This document shows, in pieces, positions 39,501 to 48,438 of a DNA stretch of 64,000 nt (positions within the stretch are counted from its first letter, which is position 1; each line of letters begins with the position of its first letter). The notes beneath the pieces are model-generated. The model saw only the letters and a program-made list of their open reading frames with translations. It did no database searches and was not told the origin of the DNA. The stretch is from Nitzschia sp. DOCU1. Taxonomy: Eukaryota > Bacillariophyta > Bacillariophyceae > Bacillariales > Bacillariaceae. The position numbers and the translations under genes were made by a program. The stretch spans positions 2,232,001 through 2,296,000 of the forward strand of contig OX595991.1 of NCBI GenBank assembly GCA_951394045.1, read 5' to 3'.

Positions 39501-40663
39501 TCAAGAAGAAGAAACAAGATGACGATGATGAAGATTTGCAAGATGACAAGCTTGACGAGGATGATTTGGAACACGTTGTCGATGAAGTCTCCGATAATGA
39601 GGGAGACGAAGAAGCTGGTGCCGCTGCTCGAAAGAAGCAAGAACTCCTTGAAGAAAAAGAGCACCACAAGGAAATCATGAGGCGCATGCGCGAGGGTTAT
39701 GATGGACGCAGAGGGGGCATTGCCGGTGGAGGCGTTGGTGCCCGCGGTATGCATCGATTCGACCAGCTCGTTGCCGCTGACAATCGAGAAGATGCCAAAC
39801 GATTGGGTCTTCTCAACGATGATGAATTGGAAAGTGATGACGACGAAGAGGAGAAGGGCGAAAAGAAAGGAGACGCCGATAATGAGGATGATGAAGCGGC
39901 GTTGCTGGACAAGATGTTGAAAGACCGTTTCCTTCATCGAACCAACGTTGATCTCGAAGAAAATTTCTCAGAAGACGAAGAAAACCCAGACGAAACGATC
40001 GAAAAGGACACTGGTAACGATTCCGAGGCCGAGGAAGAACGAACACAGGAGCGCTTGGCCAAACGTTTTGCAAAAAGTGCCCGAATGCAGCGTCTGGAAG
40101 AAGAATTTGCAGATAGCCAAGAGTTCTCAAGACAGCGCTTGATTGACGAAGATGAATCTATGAGGCAGGAACTCAGTCAAATGAAGGTGAGCAATTCGGC
40201 ATCAACTATTCTTTCTTGTGAACCTCTTCTGACACGAATGGTCACATTGTGCTTGCAGAATGGTCTGATTCGAAAGCGCAGCATCTCGACGTCGACAAGA
40301 GGTTCCATTTCCTCCCAAGATTCGTCGTCGAATTTGGGGTTGAAGCGTCCCATTGGAGTCGCTACTGGAGGAACTTTGGTGGACAAGGCTGGAGGAAGCC
40401 TTTCCATTGCTCTGCGCGCTAGCCGCAAGGTACAGCGCCGTACAACCTTTCTGGGCGGGGACAAGGCAGCCAAGACCAAAGATAGTGGGGCTCTTATTCA
40501 CAAGAGCGTGGCGTTGAGCCATGTCGTCTTTACAAGCTCCAATCGAGGCAGCATCTCAAACTCTGATAGCAACATGGGAAGCTTGGCGGGGAAACGGAAA
40601 AGTAGTGCGGCTGGCCTCGCGAGCAGCAGCCTCTTCCAAAAGGTTGCGCGGAAAGCACAATAG
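36581..40663 (+). CDS. Claspin/Mrc1-like replication checkpoint protein with DEK-C-like domain
   Basis: About 1336 aa after splicing. Claspin/Mrc1 links the replication fork to the checkpoint kinase. The N-terminal 300 residues are very acidic and Ser-rich with several SP/SQ sites. A DEK-C-like helical domain follows at about 320-375 (STDYLFVEANKDSVTVADICRALS). A long Lys/Glu-rich coiled-coil section with ARKMELDRLRKKRMEEL comes next. The conserved Claspin/MRC1 block is near 1030-1200: EEVAGLEDFGFSIKKKK, then EHHKEIMRRMREGYDGRRGG, then ARGMHRFDQLVAADN, then LAKRFAKSARMQRLEEEFADS. The likely intron 40187-40258 (donor GTGAGC, acceptor TTGCAG) is 72 nt, free of stops and in frame, so it may also be retained. 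Start ATG 36581 (MTEPQDN) chosen over the upstream open frame. Confidence 0.8.
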   Translation: MTEPQDNVVVGTTSKVMEMTKDLLVPEENEKNDEGVDWGWGGDDNENVNNNNVNNTDKPLLQEEDEDSDATAEMSEDEDSRDSQPGAAVEVSSGPAAADSTKSTLDAEEKEEASSGPAASAHEDDDDDTVGADSADGSPGKSAVPNVVSKDEPDGSSPEKDAAPAPPAKKKLVLYESSGDEDESVQDMNEDSEKEEDADNASGGSTKQDASSPSPSKQQDDDESMEESSPVPSRRSLRARRKPKQQVDSESEDEEASPKRKPPRRSAVKTTKASSSKPPATMKAEDAANADADDEAEESNPRPPASPKPSSSNNNPDEDDLLRSTDYLFVEANKDSVTVADICRALSAEYDCKLSKANKKRVREHLIELMKGKIQPQVPGAAGTDDEKEEEEQEEDEVSEQGDQESEASDFEQPADADSDEEYNGRKSATKKKKAKKTKESSPAASKPPKQSKPKRPSERKAAKAARKMELDRLRKKRMEELRIRNEEMQLNQSKEDQERAEAIAARFETNTDELRLKRLEDRLTLLELLDKKRIAVIDALESKIEEKNAAAAAEQAALEAAKEEVKPEEQEEDEESEESSSDEEELDIVGVSKPMKPLKPLHTHLPSRAVNVLKQIKSPKPKVKQELSNRVKAVVLVSPTQLFKANSPTKRIGARANLRQALRQKQRKQGNLWLARELGYKTEEDHLKDCQLAAEQKRALVQKLERARVESNERKLLRERIMRQDEGVPEDEEQEDSKESNDDGHEDEEDEEMEMARKLEQVEQTETPSDEKLDSNEDDIADREGSASSTSDLAQADEKESGATGCEEDEDDSPGFPTGNDDSQEESQLWKTQESFPVKPVTEDVADDATKEADSNSKEPVMAASPAEVSLATVSELHEEADGEGEGDGKPQEEKTDDTFDDSDDEGELEFDDDQPKKDPNRPRNAAWQAMLQKEAEMLKKQKSRKKAGLVEDQAEEEEEEEVAGLEDFGFSIKKKKQDDDDEDLQDDKLDEDDLEHVVDEVSDNEGDEEAGAAARKKQELLEEKEHHKEIMRRMREGYDGRRGGIAGGGVGARGMHRFDQLVAADNREDAKRLGLLNDDELESDDDEEEKGEKKGDADNEDDEAALLDKMLKDRFLHRTNVDLEENFSEDEENPDETIEKDTGNDSEAEEERTQERLAKRFAKSARMQRLEEEFADSQEFSRQRLIDEDESMRQELSQMKVSNSASTILSCEPLLTRMVTLCLQNGLIRKRSISTSTRGSISSQDSSSNLGLKRPIGVATGGTLVDKAGGSLSIALRASRKVQRRTTFLGGDKAAKTKDSGALIHKSVALSHVVFTSSNRGSISNSDSNMGSLAGKRKSSAAGLASSSLFQKVARKAQ
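40187..40258 (+). other. In-frame 72-nt intron in the Claspin-like gene
   Basis: GTGAGC donor follows ATGAAG; the acceptor is preceded by a pyrimidine-biased stretch ending TGCTTGCAG. Length divisible by three and lack of stop codons mean the spliced and retained mRNAs both encode full proteins, differing by 24 residues that are more hydrophobic than their surroundings. Confidence 0.6.
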
Positions 40664-40701
40664 AAAGTTGTAAAATAACATCACTGCCGACCGCACACGA
40701 G

Positions 40702-42120
40702 TCATGTCCAAAAGTCGGGAAGATTTCGGAACTTGACACCACAGCCTCTCAGCTTTTCTTTGGCGTCCCTAAGTCCATCCATGGCCGCTTGCTTCTCGTC
40801 GGGGTCTTTTATTAACTGCTGATGGAACTCGACAACAAGAGTCGCATTGTTTCCCATTTGGACGTATTGGCACAATACATTTGAAGCTGCAAGCTCTTTC
40901 AAGACTCCAAACTCTGCCCCTTCCACGTCCATTTTGACCAATACCGAGCCACCCGCCTTGGACGACGACGGCGACACATCCAGACGAAATGGCGCGAGTG
41001 TTTTGCGCAGCAATGTGCTCAATGTGATTCCTAACACATCCGCCTTGACCGATGTCCCATTGTTCTGTTGGTTGGTTTTTCGGATATCTGGCATACTTTG
41101 TAGCACACTGGATCCCCAAAACTGTAAAGAAAAGGATGGCTCAGATCTGAGCAGCAGCAAACTACTGGAGACGAGAGATCATCGCCGCAACATTGGAACT
41201 TACGTAATTCTTTTCGGAATATTGATCAATGTAAAGTGATGCAGGACCATCTTTCGAGGTAATGATTGTTTCGGTATGAATATGGAGATGCTTTAGCGGG
41301 CAAGGCTTCATACCATTGATCACTCGTTCCATCTGTTGGAGCTTAGCTGTAAAGTACGGGTTGCCTTCCATTCCTGTATAGTGTGTGTTGAGTACAAGCA
41401 CGTAACTAACGTTCCCAATAGAGTTGCTGATTGAACTTGTGTCATTTTCTTACCATACACGCAAACCGACTCCAAGCCTGGTTTGCTAAAGTAATCTTGC
41501 AACAGTCGAAGCAGGGACAGTCCCTGACTGCCACTTCCATGGACTCTCAAGTCATTGGCATCAAAGTGTAGCCGCGGAAAGTTGAGACTCACTCGATAGG
41601 CAGGGCGGAGATTTGGATCCTTATTGACAAAGAGCGTCGAGCAGACATCCAACGAGGCATCTACCGCACAGCTAATGGAGTCTCCCCGATTGGTTCCAAG
41701 ATCTACAAAGATATGCTCACAAAATGGATAGTTGGAAGAACCAGTCTGTTGTTTCGATGCTGCAGACAAAGTCTCTGGATCCGGAATGTACATTTGTCCA
41801 AGTGCGTCCGACTCGAATTGTTGCTTTTGCTTCAAATGAGCTTGGGTGATATTGCCGCCAACGCTTTGGAGAAATTGCTCGCATGTCGCTTGAAGTCGAA
41901 GGCGCCACAGTCGCATGGCTCTGGTTTCCACATCCAACGAAAGAAATTCCTGAATGGTGGCACTATCCAGAGTCAACGCAGAGCTGGAAGTCGTGAATGT
42001 GGTGGGCGCCAAGGCAAAGAGCAGGACAAAGACCACGATCAAAACAATGCAAAAGTACGTCGCGACCGAGGAGCCGTCTTTGCGGATGGACGTCCCACGG
42101 CCTTTATGGATCGCCACCAT
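40702..42120 (-). CDS. FkbM-family methyltransferase, type II membrane protein, three exons
   Basis: About 418 aa from exons 42120-41454, 41373-41204 and 41121-40702. Introns are 80 nt (41453-41374, phase 1, donor GTAAGA) and 82 nt (41203-41122, phase 0, donor GTAAGT). Joins give VCVYG-MEGNPYF and SEKNY-FWGSSV. An N-terminal helix at about 21-41 (FCIVLIVVFVLLFALAP) after a short basic tail marks a Golgi/ER type II protein. The catalytic region begins with HIFVDLGTNRGDS, a SAM-binding motif I, and ends with SVLVKMDVEGAEFGVLKEL, the FkbM hallmark. FkbM enzymes O-methylate sugars or polyketides; with a Golgi anchor, glycan O-methylation is likely (inference). Its 3' end is 38 bp from the Claspin-like stop. 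Confidence 0.85.
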
Positions 42121-42550
42121 TACGTCATGTGAATCAAATGCTGCCTTTGCTGTCCATGAGAGTATCTCAATGATGAGTTCCTTGCATTATTATCGTCGTT
42201 TGGTATCCAAGGTATTCGTTGAATGGAACATTGGTATTCCGACAACTGAAATGTCAAAATGAGATCTGGCAACGCATCTCCAATCACGGGATGCGTATGC
42301 CTTTTCACGGGGTGCGATGGAGGAGGAATGCGAGTCCCGTGAGCGATGTGGTCGAATGGGTCGTCCAACACAACAGACCGACAGACAGACGAAATCGTCT
42401 GTCTGCTGGCCGAATCGCGCGCTTTCTTTTCTCGCGTCTCGTCGTCATCCTTTCGATGATGCCTTTCTCCTTTCGTTCGGAACGACGAGACGCTTCACAA
42501 AATCAAAATGGATGGAAGCGGCATGAACCTCTTGTTTCCGTCCCAAAAAC
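42121..42550. promoter_or_regulatory. Divergent intergenic region
   Basis: About 430 bp between the FkbM and RMND1-like starts, with a short direct GACAGAC repeat near 42375-42405. Presumed promoters; no gene seen. Confidence 0.4.
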
Positions 42551-43846
42551 ATGATAAGCCGAACACATACACATCTTTTCACTACCATAGGTCGAAGACT
42601 CGGGTCTGCCCAACTTTGGGGGGTTCGAGATAGCCGGATTCTTTCGGCAGCTCGTCAGTTTAGTTTTGATGGCAAATCCGACGACCTTTCGCCGCCGTCG
42701 TCCGACGATGTAGCACCGGCATCCATTCAAGAAATGATGTCTTCGATTCGAGCATCTCGACCCGGTCAAAGGGTAATTATCGAGCCTCCTGTTCGTACTC
42801 GACCGTTTCGAAATTTTGGCGGTGGAACAACCGCCAGTCGCTTGCCCAATGTGAGGAAATCTCCGGCCCCTACGCCCCGTCGAGTCATGGTGAAATCCCC
42901 CGGCGAAAGTCAAGATTATGGATCTTATCCAGTACAAGCCGTACATCTCGCGCAGTCTCTCAATCTGGCGCAAGTAATCTCAAAAGTATTTGCTACCCGT
43001 GGTGTCCGACGAATGATGGAACGATTGAGTGTGGTCGTCCAGCTACCACCCGAGCAACAACCCTTTGGCGACGAGAAGCAATCGGCGCGATTTGTGGCTG
43101 TCTTTCGGTATGGATCCGCTGTCTTTTTCAATGTGAGCCCGCGGGATATTGCAGATTTACTATGGCGTATCAAGCAATGTGGAAAAGATCCCTACTTATC
43201 AGGCAATGAGCGAAAAGAGAACTTTTGCGTTCATGTCCAACCCGTAATAGAGGAAGATGATGATGTGGTGACGGGCGAATATTGCGTGGTACAAGAACTG
43301 AATCTCAAATCCGTAGATGTCATCTCCAACGTCATGGCCCAAAGTGTCGCACTGGATTCTTACAATGATACAGTCGATGAGCTGCTGGCCAACTTTGAAT
43401 CCATCAACGATAAAGTGACGGCAGGAGAAGGCGCCTTGACCACGGCCGACAGAGATCAAATGTTTCGCGCCGTCGCAAGAAACAATAGTATTTTTATCGA
43501 AATGGTCAGTAAAGTGGGATTGAAAGATCGGTCCGATACAGCATGGAACTTGTCGCAGTATGAAGATATCCACGCCGGAATGAAAGAAGAGTTCGATATC
43601 GACCAACGCTTTGAGCACATTGAATTCAAATTGAACCTTATTCAACAAAATGCCAAGTTCTTTTTGGAGGTCATGGCTCATCAAAAAAGCAACTCGCTGG
43701 AATGGATCATTATCGTTCTCATCATGTTTGAGTGCGTCCTCATGTGCATGGAAATGAGCGGGGCTGGACCAGCCTTTTTTGAGTACATCAATCCTTCTCT
43801 CATTTCAGCCGAAACAACAACTACTACTACTGAGGCTTCGTCATGA
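42551..43846 (+). CDS. RMND1/Sif2-like DUF155 protein, mitochondrial
   Basis: 431 aa, intronless. The N-terminus (TTIGRRLGSAQLW... LSAARQFSF) is Arg/Ser-rich and amphipathic, like a mitochondrial presequence. The DUF155 domain spans about 175-390: ARFVAVFRYGSAVFFNVS, then a central acidic segment, VDVISNVMAQSVALDSYN, and the helical C-terminal part with DIHAGMKEEFDIDQRFEHIEFKLNLIQQN. A membrane helix (LEWIIIVLIMFECVLMCMEM) lies near the end, as in the family. RMND1 supports mitochondrial translation at the inner membrane in animals (established); the same role is assumed here. The C-terminus has a run of Thr. Confidence 0.88.
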   Translation: MISRTHTHLFTTIGRRLGSAQLWGVRDSRILSAARQFSFDGKSDDLSPPSSDDVAPASIQEMMSSIRASRPGQRVIIEPPVRTRPFRNFGGGTTASRLPNVRKSPAPTPRRVMVKSPGESQDYGSYPVQAVHLAQSLNLAQVISKVFATRGVRRMMERLSVVVQLPPEQQPFGDEKQSARFVAVFRYGSAVFFNVSPRDIADLLWRIKQCGKDPYLSGNERKENFCVHVQPVIEEDDDVVTGEYCVVQELNLKSVDVISNVMAQSVALDSYNDTVDELLANFESINDKVTAGEGALTTADRDQMFRAVARNNSIFIEMVSKVGLKDRSDTAWNLSQYEDIHAGMKEEFDIDQRFEHIEFKLNLIQQNAKFFLEVMAHQKSNSLEWIIIVLIMFECVLMCMEMSGAGPAFFEYINPSLISAETTTTTTEASS

Positions 43847-44344
43847 CAAAAGATTGCACAGTATGAAGGGTGTAAAGTATGATAGTGTTTCGTAAGTAGG
43901 AGACGCTTGGTGTCCACTTGATGGCCCTGATGTTAACTGCTATCGAGAAGGCCACGCCCCCCAATTTATAGAGTAGAAACTTATGGTTATCTAGTAGTAG
44001 TGTCTCTTCTCCTTTGCTCATGAGGTTACACTGCTCCCAAGTAGTTTGATCCTCCGTTACTCTCCGTTTTCCGCCGCATGCTGTGCATCTTCATCGGTAA
44101 AATTCTGCAAATCGACCACTTTGACTGCGAAATGAACGTCTTGGATTGATTCGAACGAATCAAAACTTCCGATCCGAAATCTTCTCTTCCGTCCATTTGG
44201 CCTCTCAACTGGGCTAGGGGGAATCGTTCACATCGTCAAGGCCGCAAGGTTTGGCTCACAGCTACCTCTGGTTTGTGTTTCGAAGAGTTGGGGAGTGGCA
44301 TTGTCACAGTTTTGGCTGTTGGGGGAAGAATAATTCGTACGGAA
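43847..44344. promoter_or_regulatory. Intergenic region before the cupin gene
   Basis: About 500 bp between two plus-strand genes. The cupin frame is open upstream without an ATG. No separate gene or notable repeat. Confidence 0.4.
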
Positions 44345-44899
44345 ATGGCTCAAATAACAAGCCGGTTGATGCCAACCGTCACTCAGCCGTTTCTTGGGAT
44401 GAGGCGGGGTGTCTGGGTGAACATTTCCATCCTGCTTTCCGTTTTCTTGCTGGGATTTCTTGCTGGCGCTCACGTGGGTACCATGCCTTTGCAACAAATA
44501 GATCGCAGCACTGCTGCCAAATCGCCAATTACTGGTTCTGTCCACCGCCTCGCCGACACGCCCCTTCGAAACACTGCCCATACCGACGAGATGGGACGAC
44601 CCATTACAAAACAGCAGTTTATCGAGCCGTTTGTTATTTCAAATGTTGCGGGGTTCTCAGTCGCAACGTTACTACCAGGACAGAGAGTGGACTTTCACGA
44701 GCATGATACAATGCACGAATTTTTCTATATTCTGGAGGGTAAAGGGGTCTTTACCATTGACGGCAAGAAAGTGCCCGTCGAGACGGGAACATTCCTCCAT
44801 CTGGCCCCTCGCGAGAAACACGGGATTATTGTACCATCTGACAGTCCTGATGGAGAAATGAAAATGCTATTGGCCGGAGTAGTAGTGGACGATCGATAG
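44345..44899 (+). CDS. Membrane-anchored cupin-domain protein
   Basis: 184 aa from ATG 44345. A hydrophobic helix at about 24-45 (VNISILLSVFLLGFLAGAHVG) anchors the N-terminus or acts as signal. The cupin domain at about 90-175 has the metal-binding first motif GQRVDFHEHDTMHEFFYILEG, with two His, a third His and Glu, and the second motif GTFLHLAPREKHGI with its His. Cupins of this size serve as small dioxygenases, isomerases or binding proteins; the substrate is not evident. The stop is 32 bp from the SURF6 stop on the other strand. Confidence 0.8.
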   Translation: MAQITSRLMPTVTQPFLGMRRGVWVNISILLSVFLLGFLAGAHVGTMPLQQIDRSTAAKSPITGSVHRLADTPLRNTAHTDEMGRPITKQQFIEPFVISNVAGFSVATLLPGQRVDFHEHDTMHEFFYILEGKGVFTIDGKKVPVETGTFLHLAPREKHGIIVPSDSPDGEMKMLLAGVVVDDR

Positions 44900-44931
44900 C
44901 AAAAAGTTAAGGAAACGCTAGCTCGAGTGCT

Positions 44932-46095
44932 TTATTGAGCCTTGTTGCTCTTTTTCTTGTCATTCAAGAATTCTTGCTTACGACCTTCAAATCCTGCACG
45001 ACCACGCTTCTGCTTCTTATCATCGTCGTCGGTGATGATTTTCTTCTTGCTCAAATTTGCTCCCGCTGCCCCACCTTGCTTGCGCATGGTCAAGTTGTGA
45101 TTACGAATCTTTTGTCGTTCATTAATCTTTTGCTTGGTTTGTTCCGTTCTCGACTTCCAAGCCTTGGCAGACTTGGCCTTCTTAGCAACCTGACGTTTGA
45201 GGGCCTTTTTCAATTTGGTGGGATCGTCCTTGACGCGGGCACCCGACGCTTCCTTGATGGCATCGCCCCATTCAATGTTGGCCGCCTTCGTCTTGTCCTC
45301 CTCCTTTTGAGATTGCTTCAGTTCTTCCAAACGCTGGCGCTTGGCTTCTGCATCGGCTAGCATCTTCTGCAAGTTCTTGGTCTTGCCCATATTGGCAAGA
45401 GCCTTGTTCGTCTTCTGATAGTTAGACGTGGGTGTCTTGTTGAGCCCCGCCAGACGTCCGAAATCAATTTGCGCTAAATCGGCCGCTGCATCGTCACTTC
45501 CTCCATCACCAGCCCCCACCTTATATTTCTTGTTTTCCGAGGAATCCACCTGAGTGTGTGCCTTTTTCTTACGCTTCGCCGCTTCTTCTTGTCTCTTCTT
45601 CTTTTCGGCTCGCCTCGCAGCTCGTTTACTGACAGTGTTTGGATCTGCCGGACGTTGCCCACGCTTCTCGGCCAGTTTGGCGTGCAATTTAGCTCGAAGT
45701 GCTTCAATTCTCGATTTACCATCCACCACCACGGGAGTAGAGGGAGCCGGTTTGGCGGTCTCGGGCTGTTCGGGAGTAATGGGGGCTGCCTTGACAGGTC
45801 GACTACTCATGGCAGGCACGCTATCTCCGCCCGCTTCCAAGCGCTTCTTGACTTGCGTGGTGGTCTCTGCCAGAGAAGGGTCCAATTTGGCACGCTTGGC
45901 CTGTTTATTCTTGGCACGGCGAGCTTCTTTCGATTCTTTGGCTTGACCTTTGAAATACTTTGGGTTGAAATCATCGCCCGAGTTGCCAGCCACGTACAGC
46001 TTGGCTGGAATCATATCCACAAGATTATCAAAGAAGACATTGTCATTCTGCAGCTCATGCAGCAACTGCTCGGGAGATATACTCTTGGGTGCCAT
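44932..46095 (-). CDS. SURF6: SURF6/Rrp14-like nucleolar ribosome-biogenesis protein
   Basis: 387 aa, very basic. An N-terminal segment LHELQNDNVFFDNLVDMIPAKLY is typical of the SURF6 family, followed by a Lys/Arg-rich region. The C-terminal SURF6 domain holds TKNLQKMLADAEAKRQRLEELK, then WGDAIKEASGARVKDDPTKLKKALKRQ and KAWKSRTEQTKQKINERQKIRNHNL. It should bind rRNA in the nucleolus and support pre-60S and 40S maturation. Start ATG at 46095 (MAPKSIS); an upstream Met at 46128 adds 11 residues. Confidence 0.9.
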   Translation of the reverse strand: MAPKSISPEQLLHELQNDNVFFDNLVDMIPAKLYVAGNSGDDFNPKYFKGQAKESKEARRAKNKQAKRAKLDPSLAETTTQVKKRLEAGGDSVPAMSSRPVKAAPITPEQPETAKPAPSTPVVVDGKSRIEALRAKLHAKLAEKRGQRPADPNTVSKRAARRAEKKKRQEEAAKRKKKAHTQVDSSENKKYKVGAGDGGSDDAAADLAQIDFGRLAGLNKTPTSNYQKTNKALANMGKTKNLQKMLADAEAKRQRLEELKQSQKEEDKTKAANIEWGDAIKEASGARVKDDPTKLKKALKRQVAKKAKSAKAWKSRTEQTKQKINERQKIRNHNLTMRKQGGAAGANLSKKKIITDDDDKKQKRGRAGFEGRKQEFLNDKKKSNKAQ

Positions 46096-46703
46096 GGTTA
46101 TAACGTAGTTGTTCAGTGGGATGTTCAAAGAGTATGGATCGGAACACCCTCTTTTCTCACAGAAAAATGCATTGCCTTTTTCTCCTCGCCGCCGTCGTGG
46201 GGTTCACAACGAAACCCGAAAAAACGATTGGAGACGAGGCGCGCAGTCTTCTCGGTGCCAAGCCATTTTTTTCGTGGCACTCGCTGATCGTGTCAGCACG
46301 CGTGGATGGACAGACCGTTTCTCCCGCCACCAAAGATCGTGAACATGTCGTATGTATTGCTGGAAGTATGCATCGTATCTATGAGTTGTGTCATTGTCCC
46401 TGAAGAGTGTGACGCGAGGCAGGAATTCGAAGTTTCGCCGACCACGTAGGTCACGAAAACGACGAGAGGACGACGAGAGGCGTGTCATTTTTCTTCTGTT
46501 GAATAAAGGAAGGAGAACGTTGTGAACGACCACCTATCAAATAGTTGAGCGCGTTGGCAGAAGTTTTGCTGGATTGTGCAAATAAGTGAAGCCTTGATGT
46601 TACATCACACTTGACCATCTCATAAGTTAACTTGGGTGGGGTTGTGCAAGAGCTTGGACCGAGCAGTCGTAGAGTGCCAGAACTACACCTGATTGAGACT
46701 GCC
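46096..46703. promoter_or_regulatory. Divergent intergenic region
   Basis: About 600 bp between the SURF6 and LRR-like starts. Frames inside overlap each other in several phases and look random. Presumed promoters. Confidence 0.4.
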
Positions 46704-48272
46704 ATGTCGGTATCAAAAAGTCAAACGGAGTTCCAGGAACATGAGTGGACTTGTTTCGTTGCACCCATCATGATGAATGGTGACGATTCATGGTCGGCGT
46801 CGGCATTGCCAGACGATTGTAATGACATCGCTCAATCGCGGCATGTTTCCAAATCCTTGGCTTTTCCCAAATGCTTGGAGGAACTTGTTCACGTTTTACG
46901 ATCCCTCGACAACGGGGAGGCGGTTCAATTACAGAATCGAACAACGCCACCCAGTTCTAGCAGAACAATGTCATTGGTGTCGTCGTCCATTTCGACGGAA
47001 TGTTATTCTACGATCAACGTCATGTTAACTATTGTTCCGGGCGATACGTTTGCCTTTTCTTTGAACGCCCCATCGGACATGGGGGCAATGGCAGGGTTGG
47101 ACCTTGTCACGAGCCTCCACGACGAATGTTTTACCAGACTTCAGATATCCCATGGGCCCTTTCACGACAAGTTACGTCACGCGCCTCCACTGGGTAGCTG
47201 TCCCTATTCCTTGCCATTGCTGGCTGGATTACTGTCTCAGGAACTACGCGAAGTGGAATTTAGTTTCTATTCGTTTACCTCGGAACAGACTCGCCTGATT
47301 CTATCTCACAATGCAAAGTATCGACTCAAGCTAAACCATTGTCAGTTGGAATTACCTGAGGATATGGAAGCGATTCAAGGTTGCGGTCCCACCAGATTAA
47401 CCTTGTGCTTTGGAGACGCTGCTGCTTCCCACGGCCAAGATCTATTTTGCCGCACGGACGATTGGCTTGGATTTTTGAATGTTTTGGATACGAACCGCTT
47501 GCAAGTCCTGAGTTTGTGTGAAGGTTTGGTCGACACTGCTGTCTGTCAGCGCTTGGGAGAGTTGCCGCTGCGTCACTTGGAGCTCCGACATGTAAAGCTA
47601 GCCGACGGAGGCGCATGCTTGATCAAGAGTGTGAAGGAGGACATTGGGCCTCGAGGGTTGGCTCTCTTGTCGCCATTGTACATTGCCAGACGAATCTTTC
47701 GAAAACCGTACCATTGGAGTACGTTCTTTGAGCATCTACGGGGTAATCAGAATTTAGAGTGCCTGGTCCTAGACGGAAACACTCTTCAGCAAGTGGATTG
47801 GTGGGCTATGGCGACTTCTCTCAAAGAAAACGTGGGCTTGAAGCAATTGCGCATTTCCTACGGCCTGTACATTACGGGTGAATGCTGGACAGAGCTCATG
47901 TCATCGATTGCCATTCATCCAAGGCTGGAACGACTCTTCTTTGAGATTATCGTTGCTAGTCCTGGATGGAATGATTCCATGTCTATTCTTCATCGAACCA
48001 AAAGCTTGGCTGAGCTGGTGCGTAACAATCGCCGCATCCATGACATTGGATACTCCTACTCTTTCGACCGGCAGGCTTGGGAGGAGCAAGTGACGCCCGA
48101 GCTTGAGCACAATCGATTCATTCGACGATACTCTGATTTGCAGCACGTGCACTGCCAAGCAAGGAGAGCCTCACTTTTTGGTGCAAGCATGAATGTTGCC
48201 TCCAAAGATCCCAAACTACTATGGCTTGCCCTATCTATGAACCAAGACGTGATCTCGGAACTTGCAAACTGA
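46704..48272 (+). CDS. Leucine-rich-repeat-like protein of unknown function
   Basis: 522 aa, intronless. From about residue 170 the sequence shows irregular LRR-like strands: ELREVEFSFYSF, YRLKLNHCQL, TRLTLCF, RLQVLSLCEG, LRHLELRHV, NLECLVLDGNTLQ, GLKQLRISYGLY and RLERLFFEI. The N-terminal 150 residues are Ser-rich and unlike a known domain. No signal peptide, kinase or TIR domain is found. Such LRR or F-box/LRR-like proteins are numerous in pennate diatoms (recalled, not checked). Start ATG 46704; upstream in-frame codons lack an ATG. Confidence 0.65.
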   Translation: MSVSKSQTEFQEHEWTCFVAPIMMNGDDSWSASALPDDCNDIAQSRHVSKSLAFPKCLEELVHVLRSLDNGEAVQLQNRTTPPSSSRTMSLVSSSISTECYSTINVMLTIVPGDTFAFSLNAPSDMGAMAGLDLVTSLHDECFTRLQISHGPFHDKLRHAPPLGSCPYSLPLLAGLLSQELREVEFSFYSFTSEQTRLILSHNAKYRLKLNHCQLELPEDMEAIQGCGPTRLTLCFGDAAASHGQDLFCRTDDWLGFLNVLDTNRLQVLSLCEGLVDTAVCQRLGELPLRHLELRHVKLADGGACLIKSVKEDIGPRGLALLSPLYIARRIFRKPYHWSTFFEHLRGNQNLECLVLDGNTLQQVDWWAMATSLKENVGLKQLRISYGLYITGECWTELMSSIAIHPRLERLFFEIIVASPGWNDSMSILHRTKSLAELVRNNRRIHDIGYSYSFDRQAWEEQVTPELEHNRFIRRYSDLQHVHCQARRASLFGASMNVASKDPKLLWLALSMNQDVISELAN

Positions 48273-48438
48273 GGAAATGGTGTTGTAATTTCTGTCTGCT
48301 ACTACTCTTCTTAATCTGCACTAACGGGCGGCAACATGAAGTTGCCTCAAAGGGAAGACGTAGGGTGGGTTCGTTGTAGGACGAGGCGCTGCTGTCGGAG
48401 CGGGGTGATCAACAGTCAGGTAAGGACGACTCAAAGGT

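Noticed and set aside
36592..39937. Many long antisense frames within the Claspin-like gene
   Set aside because: The sense strand is rich in GAN, AAR and GCN codons, which leaves antisense frames open; products are Ser/Phe/Leu low-complexity.
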